Shown piece by piece: positions 34,933 through 44,544 of a DNA stretch of 64,000 bases (the first letter of the stretch is position 1; every line of letters starts with the position of its first letter). Below the pieces are notes generated by a model. That model was not told the origin of the DNA. It was given only the letters and a program-made list of their open reading frames with translations, and did not search any database. A program made the translations under genes and the position numbers. Location: NCBI RefSeq assembly GCF_033807715.1, contig NC_084587.1:25479017-25543016 (forward strand), given 5' to 3'. The stretch comes from Cololabis saira. Taxonomy: Eukaryota > Chordata > Actinopteri > Beloniformes > Belonidae.

Positions 34933-36218
34933 CTGACTTAGAGCTTCACAGGTGAGGAGAGAGAAGATAGCACTACTTTCCTGGATGCCACAAAGCTTGC
35001 ACTCCAGAGAGGAACAGACAAAAAGTGGTCATGACCTCTACCAGCTTCTCTTGGTCATTTTGACATTTACTGTTTAACGCCTGCTATAATCCATTGAGAA
35101 CTGTCTCATTTAAATCATATATACTGTGACTTAACAAGTCACTTAATAGGCCTAATAAAATGCCTCCTGGTACTTTTCTTGTAGCATGATTTCTGCGTCT
35201 TCCCCTGAGCAATCCTGGCTCCCTGAATAAGCCTGCTCTGTGCTTGTTGCCAAAAGGTACCGGTCCAATTAGTTGAGCATAAGCTGTGCTACATCTTCCC
35301 ACTCAATTCTCAGCAAGTGAAATGAAATAAAATTCTTGGTGCATTTTTTGTTGTACTACATCTTGTAAATTTAACAAATTAAACTTGTTTTGTTGGTAAG
35401 GGGGGGTCACAGTTACCATTACCATGCCAGTCTTATGCTTTATCCTTTTCTTTCCTTTGGCTAAAAAAAATTATTTTGTTTTATTTTTTTGAGTTCTGTC
35501 TTTCAATTGGTGGCCCTTGTTTACCTTTGAAAAGTTACTGTATTTGAACAGAGAGAAAAAGCCCAAACAAAGAACAGCTTTAGGATCAGGTTTGTAAGCT
35601 CCTTTCACTCTCGTTTCATTGCTTGGAGATGAGCAGAGGAAGAAAACAGAGAAAGTAAAAACTGGGCCAGGGACAGAAAGAGGATCGGAACAAGACAGTT
35701 ATGCCAGCAGAAGAAAACAAAATTTCAGAACAAGGCTACATGTCCATTTTGAGTAAATTACCTGTGTCCTGAAGACAGCAGAGAAATAGCGATAGCCTCT
35801 TTCATGCATGACCTATTGATTTTACCATACGACATGTCCCTGGGTGGAGCTTGGATGACCAGTTTACTGTAGGCAGAGCACAAGGATGAGAGCTGGGAAA
35901 GAAACATCTTCCTGCGGTAGACGGTGAATCACTGGGGAGGGCATGACAATAGCAATGGTTTGCATCTGCAGTAACCAAACCGGAGGTGGTATAAGCAATG
36001 AAAGGCTTCTGTGGGGGAACAACAATAAATTAGCTTTTAGATGTAATGGAGAAACAAATATGCAGAGGACAGAGTTTACGGTTTGATATCTGCCATCAGC
36101 CTCATTAGTGTTAAAGGCATGACTGTGCGCAGAGCTATCTCTGTTGCTATGTGATAACATTTTCTTCATTACCACTCATTAACCCCCCCCCCCCCACCCT
36201 GCATGCACCAGTTCATGT
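34933..36218. other. no supported feature
   Basis: No domain or paired repeat recognised. A C-homopolymer run lies at 36183-36195. Confidence 0.5.
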
Positions 36219-36226
36219 GTGGAAAA

Positions 36227-37257
36227 CAGGGGTTAATTTGTGCCGGATCCTGCCGGAACAAGATCCGGCACCTCTCGATTTTGGCCTCCCTGCGTTCCGG
36301 GACTTATTTGGGCATATCCGGCACCTCTCGTATATATATAAAACAATAATAATATAAAAAAGTTTTTTTTAATGTATAAAAAATAATAATATGCATAAAT
36401 TCATTTACAGAACAAATCCCAAGCATTTCATGTTGTTTATAAAGATTTAACGTCATTTGAAAGAGTCGGAGATTTGTTGATGCAATGAAAAGATGGGCCA
36501 GCAAACCAGGCCCCCAACCAAAAAAACTTTGGAAATTTGCTGGATCTGGGGAGCCAGCAGCGAGCAACGCAAACATATCAAAAAGACAGCTGAATTTACT
36601 GTCTTTTTTCAAAAAGAAGGAAGAGTTGCATGATTCTTCAAAACGAATCAGAAAAGCAACAAGCGGCGATGAGGGCAGCTGCAGCACAATCAATGTGCTC
36701 CTTGCGCCGCGGACACATACACATGAATGGATTTGTGTCGGTTGCTGTGGATTATGTTCTCACTACAAATAAAAAAACGGGCTGAAGCCCCCCATAATTT
36801 GATCTCAGCCCCCCCCAAAAATTAAGAGGACAGTTTTCCCTTTCCAACGATACCAATATTGTGTTTGTACAATTTAAAACTGCGTTATTGAGGGGTTGAT
36901 GCAGCCGCATCTCTCTGCCTGCAGTCACTGCACTCTGCAGCAATGTCCCGCCCACAGCTCCATCTGATTGGTTACACACAGAGACAGGCACGGGAAACAG
37001 CCAATCAGCGGTGAAGGCTGTGAATGCTCTGTTCTCACACAAACAGAGGGAAGAATAAGTTTAGCCGGGTAGAGAAGCTCCGGAGCTATTTTTCCAAGGT
37101 AAGTTAAGGCAGCAGACACCCTATTATTGTTATTCTAGCTTTCCAAAGTGCACCAGATTGATGCATTTAAATGCATTATGCTCAAAAAATTTCCCCCCCA
37201 CCCCCCCCGGTACTCCCTCGATGTTCCGGGACCTCTTCATGGACAAATTAAGCACTG
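36227..37257 (+). mobile_element. hAT element (internally deleted), 8-bp TSD
   Basis: The left end is CAGGGGTTAATTTGTGCCGG and the right end (reverse complement) is CAGTGCTTAATTTGTCCATG. GTGGAAAA flanks both (36219-36226 and 37258-37265). The length is 1,031 bp. The left subterminal region repeats CCGGCACCTCTCG. At 36485-36720 a frame begins MKRWASKP and includes KRQLNLLSFFKKKEE, the start type of some hAT transposases (K(R/K)Q..(I/L)..FF). The catalytic part is gone. Confidence 0.9.
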
Positions 37258-37265
37258 GTGGAAAA

Positions 37266-38147
37266 GGTTACTCAAGTGCTGTCAGGGTGTTTTCTTTCAA
37301 CTGTTTCTCAAACAAGAAGTCCTAAAGCCAATAAGTCATAACTCCATGTATGTTTTGTCAACAAAGTATTTGATTTATAACAACTTCAAAATGCAATAAT
37401 GATGGCGCCCCCAACACGAGCAACAGCCGCAACAAAACACAACAGAACACAAGATCAATTTTCTTCACCCCAACGTAGTGGGTATCACATGAAACTAAAA
37501 AAGCTACACTTTCAGATGATACTGAACATAATGTTTTCTGGGCCGACGACTTCATGCCAATCTCAAAACAAACCGAAAGTCAAAACTCACATTTCACAGC
37601 CAACACATCAGATTGTGTATTCATCACACAATACATCAGCAAATTCCAAAGATATTCCCACCAACAGCAGTATATTTTCTTTCCTTACCGTTTCGTTTTC
37701 ATTTTCAGTCTATGCACACCCTCTTTGACCATAATTCACGGCTTAATCCTTCATAGTAGTGAAACTGCTTATCCGCCGTCATTTCATATCCTTCCGGTCG
37801 CGGTCATTTTGTTGACTTCTCGTGGCTTTTGGGAATTTACGTAAACTTTATTGACATTTTACATGTCGCAAGCTTTCAAACAAGATATTACACTTGAACA
37901 AGACTTCATCCATCAGGCTTCTACCGTTGAGCGTAAACTCTGGAGCGCGGCAGCCATCTTGGATCAGTGACGCACAGTTGCACAGCGCAGAGAGCGAGTG
38001 GCACCGAGAGACCTGCACAGAGCGCAGTGATTTTTGGATTGAGATTTTAAGAGATTGAGATATTCATTATTATTATTAATAATATTATTAATAATAATAA
38101 TGAATTTAACTTGTAATGCACTTTACATTCAATGAATCTCAAAGTGC
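37266..38147. other. unassigned
   Basis: 37730-38000 is CpG-richer and contains GCGGCAGCCATCTTGGATCA; on the minus strand this gives a 14-codon frame MAAALQSLRSTVEA. It resembles the 5' edge of a gene or repeat, but nothing follows. An ATT-rich run lies at 38063-38102. Confidence 0.35.
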
Positions 38148-38301
38148 TACACTTAAGGCCCTGACACACCAACACGATTGTTGGCCGTCGGGCCGTCGGT
38201 GCGCGTCTGTCGGCATAGTTTCCCCGGTGTGTCCCGCACGTCGCCACAGGTCGGCCTCCCGTCGGGAGCTTTTCAGCCGATTCGACATGTCGAATCGGCT
38301 G
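38148..38301 (+). mobile_element. Harbinger-like MITE fragment ending in a 28-bp palindrome
   Basis: It begins TTAAGGCCCTGACACACCAA, a familiar fish MITE end, followed by GGCCGTCGG motifs. The last 28 bp (38274-38301), centred on CGACATGTCG, are a perfect palindrome. The matching right end is replaced by RTE LINE sequence. Confidence 0.6.
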
Positions 38302-38304
38302 GGA

Positions 38305-39020
38305 GGAGTACTGGATAGTGCTCCAACTGGAGACTCCATTGTTCTACTGGGGGACAAGGTACTGGAGAGGAGATTACGGCCGATAGTTGAACCTCGGATT
38401 CAGGAGGAACAATGCGGTTTTCGTCCCGGTCGCGGAACACTGGACCAGCTCTACACCCTCCGCAGGGTGCTCGAGGGTTCATGGGAATTTGCCCAACCAG
38501 TCTACATGTGCTTTGTGGATCTGGAGAAGGCATTTGACCATGTCCCTTGTGCCATTCTGTGGGGGGTGCTCAGTGAGTATGGAGTCAGGAGCCCTCTATT
38601 AAGGGCTGTCCGGTCTCTGTATGATCGGAGCAGGAGTCTGGTTCGCATTGCCGGCAGTAGATCAGACTTGTTCCCGGTGCATGTTGGACTCCGGCAGGGC
38701 TGCCCTTTGTCACCGGTCCTGTTCATAATTTTTATGGACAGGATTTTTAGGCGTAGCCAGGGGCCGGAGGGGATCCGGTTTGGGAACCACAGGATTTCGT
38801 CTCTGCTTTTTGCGGATGACGTTGTCCTGTTGACTTCATCGGACCGGGATCTTCAGCATGTGCTGGGGCGGTTTGAGGCCGAGTGCGATGCGGCAGGGAT
38901 GAGAATCAGCACCTCCAAAACCGAGGCCATGGTTCTCTACCGGGAAAGGGTGGCGTGCCTTCTCCGGGTGGGTGGAGAAGTCCTGCCTCAGGTGGAGGAG
39001 TTCAAGTATCGCGGGGTCTT
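38305..39020 (+). pseudogene. RTE-type ORF2, endonuclease remnant fused to RT (first half)
   Basis: The open frame starts GGVLDSAPTGDSIVLLGD, the APE endonuclease motif that normally continues LLGDFNAH. Here it passes in frame at LLGD|KVLERR to the RT. Then come RIQEEQCGFRPGRGTLDQLY, MCFVDLEKAFDHV (motif A Asp), VGLRQGCPLSPVLFI (motif B), SSLLFADDVVLL (motif C, FADD at 38809-38820) and ISTSKTEAMVL. It ends in EEFKYRGV at the insertion point. The RT catalytic residues are all present. The missing endonuclease body and N-terminal RT part make it non-functional as a LINE protein. Confidence 0.87.
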
Positions 39021-39069
39021 TCAAGTATTGCACTCTCTGTGGTCCCCGTTTATTGGCTTCGTTACCTAG

Positions 39070-39570
39070 TGGGGGCGGGGGGGTGGTGATCTCGTAGCCC
39101 TTGGGGTTGGGGGTCGGCTTGGGGGGTCTGGGGCGCGGGCCTCTGGTGGCCCCTGGGGGGCGGTGGGGGGGGCCGCAGGGCCCTGTCCCTAGCCGGTGGG
39201 GGCCTTGGGGGCCTGTGGGGGGGGTTACCTCATGGCGGTGGGGGGGGGGTGGCTGGGGAGGGCTCGGGCGGGGGGCTGTGGCTGGGGCGTCTCCGGGCCT
39301 CCCGGGGGGGGCGGGGCCGTGGACGTGGGGGTCCCACCCGGAGGGCCCGGCCCTGCCTGGGTGGGGGGTGGCTGTCTGCGCTGGGGGGGCATTGCTGCCT
39401 TGGTCCTCCGTCGCTGGGCGGGGGCCAAGTGCCCCTGCGGATGTGGGGACTCCGGGACCCTTGGGGTGTCCGCCGGGGTGGCCTCGGGGGGGGGGTGGGG
39501 CCGGGTCCGGGGAGCGGGCCTCCCCTGACCGGGGGGTGCACGGGCGGGCGCGACGGCGGGGTGGCACCAT
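39070..39570 (+). repeat. G-run-rich segment of the L1-like 3' region
   Basis: Dense runs of 4-9 G on the plus (sense) strand are separated by short spacers, offering many G-quadruplex-type motifs. Frames of 70-244 codons on both strands here are composition artefacts rich in Gly, Pro and Arg. Confidence 0.75.
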
Positions 39571-40489
39571 TCCCAGGTATCTATGTCTTATGTTGTCAGT
39601 ATGAATGGGAGGATGTTGGACCGTTTCCCCCTCCGTCTGGGGGCTCCGGCGGCGCCGGGGGCGCCCTTGGAGGTACGGTGGGGCCCTTGCCCGGCTCGGG
39701 GGGACGGCCCCCGTCTACTGGACGGCCGGTGGGGGGACGCGGGTGTCTTATCAGGGCCGGCTTTGCTGGTCCTGCTTCCTGGCTTCGGCCTCCACTCCCC
39801 CTCTTGCCCCCCCTACACGATTCATACGCACATAGGCGAAAGGCGGGGGGTCCCGGGTCGTGGGGGGCACTGTCCCGCGGGGCCTGGTACTCCCCGCCTC
39901 ACGGTTTTAACAGCAAAATAGACACTGCACATTCAACACTTTATAAATACACTTGACAAGGACACGTAGTTCGGGAGGGGGGGGGGGTCGGTGTCAATCG
40001 ATGCTTGGCCCTCCCTCCTCCCTGTTTTTATGGCATTAATCACATGCACTCCACACAAGGGGCGGGAGGGGGTCCCACATCACCCGCGTTCCCTCACCGG
40101 CCTGGGCCTGGGACGGGTGGGTCGGGTTACCCGGGCCTGGCGGGGCCCGCCGTGCAGCCTGGGGTGCCTTCTGGCGGTGCTGGACCCCCCCGGGGAGGGG
40201 GAAACGGTGCGTGATTGTATGTCTGTGTCGGTGAGAATGCGGTATGGAAGGGTCCTGCCATGGAGGATTTGAGCCTCCATTGGCAGGACATCAAAAACTT
40301 AATAATTTATCAATATTATATTATACAAAGATGGTTATTAGGGCCCGAGCACCTTCAGTGCGAAGGCCCTATTGTATCTGTAGGAATTCTTTGTATTATT
40401 TTTCTGACAAAAGGAAGGCCTTTTTGCCCCCCTAAACGTGCCCAAAAAGTCACCAAATTTTGCATGCAAGTCAGGCCTGGCGAAAAATT

Positions 40490-42667
40490 TGATATTTAAT
40501 GGTTTACATTAATGGGCGTGGCAAAATGGCTCAACAGCGCCCCCCGGAAAACTTTGTGCCTCAAGCCCCACAATGCGGTTTGTCGTACATGCACGAAAAT
40601 CGGTACACACCTGTATCATGGCCCAACTTAAAGAAAAGTCTCTGGGCGTCATGTCGAGAAACCGAACAGGAAGTCGGCCATTTTGAATTAATCGTGTCAT
40701 TTTGGCGAAATTTATGCCTTCCTTCGGCAGTTAATACGGCCCGAACCGTAACGTGCACCCAGATGTGTTATACATCAAAATGTGCGTCTCCATCCTCCGA
40801 CACCATGCATTACTTTTCTCTTTCAAAAGCGTTACCGTGGCGACGCTAGACGCCGAAAGGCGCGCCCACCCTTCATCTGATTGGTTCAGACAGAAAAAAC
40901 TTTGCGCCTCAAGCCCCTCAATACGGTTTGACGTACATGAACGAAAATCGCTACACACCTGTATCATGTCGCAACTTAAAGAAAAGTCTCTTGGCGCCAC
41001 GGCCGAAACCGAACAGGAAGTCGGCCATTTTGAACATTCTGAATTAATCGCGTAATTTTGGAGCAATATATGCCATTCCTTCGAGAATTAATACGGCCCG
41101 AACCGTAACGTGAACCCAGATGTGTTATACATCAAAATGTGCGTCTCCATCCTGCGACTACACGCATTACTTTTCTCTTTCAAAAGTGTTACCGTGGCGA
41201 CGCTAGACGCCAACAAGCGCACCCCCCCTTCATCTGATTGGTCCATATTTGATAGTTCCCCAAAAGGCACCAAATTTGGCACGCAAGCCAGGACTGGCGA
41301 TAAATGTGATATTTCATGGTTTGCATTAATGGGCGTGGCCTAACGGCTCAACAGCGCCCCCTAGAATACTTTGTGCCTCAAGCCCCACAATACAGTTTGA
41401 CGTACATGCACCAAAATCGCTATACACCTGTATCATGGCACAGCTTAAAGAAAAGTCTCTTGGAGCCATGGCCGAAACCGAACAGGAAGTCGGCCATTTT
41501 GAAATCTGATTGGTCCATATTTGATAGTTCTCCAAAAGTCACCAAATTTGGCATGCAAGACAGACTTGGCGATACATTTGATATTTAATGGTTTGCATTA
41601 ATGGGCGTGGCAAAATGGCTCAACAGCGCCCCCCGGAAAACTTTGTGCCTCAAGCCCCACAATGCGGTTTGTCGTACATGCACGAAAATCGGTACACACC
41701 TGTATCATGGCCCAACTTAAAGAAAAGTCTCTGGGCGTCATGTCGAGAAACCGAACAGGAAGTCGGCCATTTTGAATTAATCGTGTCATTTTGGCGAAAT
41801 TTATGCCTTCCTTCGGCAGTTAATACGGCCCGAACCGTAACGTGCACCCAGGTGTGTTATACATCAAAATGTGCGTCTCCATCCTCCGACACCACGCATT
41901 ACTTTTCTCTTTCAAAAGCGTTACCGTGGCGACGCTAGACGCCGAAAAGCGCGCCCACCCTTCATCTGATTGGTTCAGACAGAAAAAACTTTGCGCCTCA
42001 AGCCCCTCAATACGGTTTGACGTACATGAACGAAAATCGCTACACACCTGTATCATGTCGCAACTTAAAGAAAAGTCTCTTGGCGCCATGGCCAAAACCG
42101 AACAGGAAGTCGGCCATTTTGAACATTCTGAATTAATCGCGTAATTTTGGAGCAATATATGCCATTCCTTCGAGAATTAATACGGCCCGAACCGTATCGT
42201 GAACCCAGATGTGTTATACATCAAAATGTGCGTCTCCATCCTGCGACTACACGCATTACTTTTCTCTTTCAAAAGTGTTACCGTGGCGACGCTAGACGCC
42301 AACAAGCGCACCCCCCCTTCATCTGATTGGTCCATATTTGATAGTTCCCCAAAAGGCACCAAATTTGGCATGCAAGCCAGGCCTGGCGATAAATGTGATA
42401 TTTCATGGTTTGCATTAATGGGCGTGGCCTAACGGCTCAACAGCGCCCCCCGGAAAACTTTGTGCCTCAAGCCCCACAATACGGTTTGACGTACATGCAC
42501 CAAAATCGCTATACACCTGTATCATGGCACAGCTTAAAGAAAAGTCTCTTGGAGCCATGGCCGAAACCGAACAGGAAGTCGGCCATTTTGAAATCTGATT
42601 GGTCCATATTTGATAATTCTCCAAAAGTCACCAAATTTTGCATGCAAGACAGACTTGGCGATAAATT
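40490..42667 (-). repeat. 1,089-bp tandem duplication inside family A copy 3
   Basis: The block starting TTTAATGGTTTACATTAATG (40494) recurs at 41583 with only scattered differences. For example CCCAGATGTGTTAT differs from CCCAGGTGTGTTAT, and GCCACGGCCGAAACC from GCCATGGCCAAAACC. Corresponding positions are consistently offset by 1,089 bp across the block, including frames 40499/41588, 40731/41820 and 41088/42177. Those frames are not genes. Confidence 0.93.
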
Positions 42668-42729
42668 TGATATTTCACGGTTTGCATTAATGGGCATGGC
42701 CTAACGGCTCAACAGCGCCCCCTAGAATA

Positions 42730-43560
42730 CTTTTCTCTGCCATAACTTTTGAATGGTTTGACATAGGAAGTTGTGGGTGGTGTCATGGGACTCTGTATGG
42801 AGTCCTTGACCTTCATTGGCCTGAATTAGCCCCACCCCTTCTTCTGATTGGTTGTCCCTTTTTTCGGCTATAACTTTTGAATGGTTTGACATAGGAAGTC
42901 GTGGGTGGTGTCATGGGACTCTGTAATGAGTTCTTAAGCTTCGTTGGCCTTAATTAGCCCCGCCCCTTCTTCTGATTGGTTGTCCCGATTTTCTGCTATA
43001 ACTTTGGAATGGTTTGACATAGAGAGTCGTGGGTGGTGTCATCAGATTCTTTATGGAGTCCTTGACCTTCATTGGGCTGAATTAGCCCCGCCCCTTCTTC
43101 TGATTGGTTGTCCCTTTTTTCTGCTATAACTTTTGAATGGTTTGACATAGGAAGTCGTGGGTGGTATTATGGGACTCTGTAATGAGTTCTTAAGCTTCGT
43201 TGGCCTTAATTAGCCCCGCCCCTTCTTCTGATTGGTTGTCCCTTTTTTCTGCTATAACTTTTGAATGGTTTGACATAGGAAGTTGTGGGTGATGTCATGG
43301 GACTCTGTAATGAGTTCTTAAGCTTCGTTGGCCTTAATTAGCCCCGCCCCTTCTTCTGATTGGTTGTCCCGATTTTCTGCTATAACTTTGGAATGGTTTG
43401 ACATAGAGAGTCGTGGGTGGTGTCATCAGATTCTGTATGGAGTCCTTGACCTTCATTGGCCTGAATTAGCCCCGCCCCTTCTTCTGATTGGTTGTCCCTT
43501 TTTTCTGCTATAACTTTTGAATGGTTTGACATAGGAAGTCGTGGGTGGTGTCATTTCTGA
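42730..43560 (-). repeat. tandem array of ~125-bp CCAAT/GC-box units in family A copy 3
   Basis: Six units carry GCCCCGCCCCTTCTTCTGAT and TGGTTGTCCC, that is a GC box and an inverted CCAAT box, at about 42830, 42956, 43085, 43213, 43343 and 43468. Between them are TATAACTTTTGAATGGTTTG and GTCGTGGGTGGTGTCAT. Adjacent pairs of units alternate between two variants (CTGAATTAGCC against CTTAATTAGCC), which suggests growth by duplication of a two-unit block. Confidence 0.88.
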
Positions 43561-43622
43561 TATGCTAATGGGGGGCGGTGGCCCTGAGTGCGAGGGCCCG
43601 TTCATCGCTGCTTGCAGCTTTA

Positions 43623-43660
<38 letters not shown>

Positions 43661-44282
43661 GTATAGTATATTATATTATTATTAGTATAGGTATCGGATA
43701 GGTGAATGGATGAATGAATGGGATGCCTGGGTCTGGGGCCCTCCGTTGTCGGGCCTGCGCGGGTGTCGCCTTGTTGGGGGGTTCCCTCTCTCCGGGCCCG
43801 TCTCCGGTCCCCCCCGCTGCCTCTACGGCGGGGCGCCCCTCTGGTCTTGGAGGGCCACTTTCGTGGGGGACGGGTGCGCCTGCCCGCGTCGGCGGCCGGG
43901 GCGGCTCTGTCTCTCCGGGCAGGCTGGCCCCCTGCCGGGTGGGGGTCGTTGGCCTGAAGGGTGAGGGCCTCCTGGCCGCGTGTCCGGCCCGGACCGGGTG
44001 GCCGGGGATTGCCTGGGTCGCGGTCCGCCGCCGCGGGATCCCTGGCTGCTTCTTTCCGCGCCGTGGGGGCCCCGCCCGCGGGCCCCCTCGGCCGCCGCCG
44101 GGTGGGGGGGGGGCCTCGCAGGCGGTGGGTTGCCTCCCTCCTACTTCTCCCCTCTGTGGGGTTGCCGGTGGCCTGGGTTCCGGGCTCTTCCTTGTCGGCC
44201 TCTGGTCTCGCGGGTGGCGGGGTTGCTCCCCCCCCTCCCCCACTGTGGATGCACTTCAGGTGGAGCTTTGTTTGGTTTGTTG

Positions 44283-44287
44283 CACGC

Positions 44288-44329
<42 letters not shown>

Positions 44330-44352
44330 ACATATAGTCATTTAGTCACATG

Positions 44353-44405
<53 letters not shown>

Positions 44406-44422
44406 ACATATAGTCATTTAGT

Positions 44423-44460
<38 letters not shown>

Positions 44461-44510
44461 CATGATCATATACATACACACACACACACATAGACATACA
44501 CACTGGCTTG
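44283..44510. repeat. CA-rich microsatellite cluster with a duplicated 37-bp spacer
   Basis: Three CA tracts are separated by two copies of ATACACACATATAGTCATTT followed by AGTCACAT (about 44322 and 44400). Belongs to the 3' region of the L1-like element. Confidence 0.85.
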
Positions 44511-44544
44511 TTCACCTGCATGCTGGCTCTCTAGTTTTTGGGTT

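Larger units (their letters stand above)
40338..43615 (-). mobile_element. family A repeat, copy 3 (reversed, longest)
   Basis: Plus-strand order is TTAGGGCCCGAGCACCTTCA and GTGCGAAGGCCCTATTG, then GGCCTTTTTGCCCCCC, the single module (twice, see 40490-42667), the CCAAT/GC-box array (42730-43560) and finally GGGCCCGTTCATCGCTGCTTGCAGCTTTAATT. Both termini match the other copies in reverse complement. At about 3.3 kb it is longer than copy 1 because of duplication inside. It lies inside the L1-like insertion, so it is younger than that insertion. Confidence 0.8.

Noticed and set aside
38836..39956. Several Gly/Pro/Arg-rich frames of 100-244 codons on both strands
   Set aside because: GC-rich composition removes stops in all phases. 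No domain is present, and the sequence is a retrotransposon 3' region.
40499..42704. Repeated 60-116 codon frames on both strands
   Set aside because: They recur every 1,089 bp because of the tandem duplication and do not resemble any protein; family A copies elsewhere break them.
43657..44413. Frames of 120-224 codons (Arg/Pro-rich)
   Set aside because: The same GC-rich 3' region plus CA repeats; no domain.
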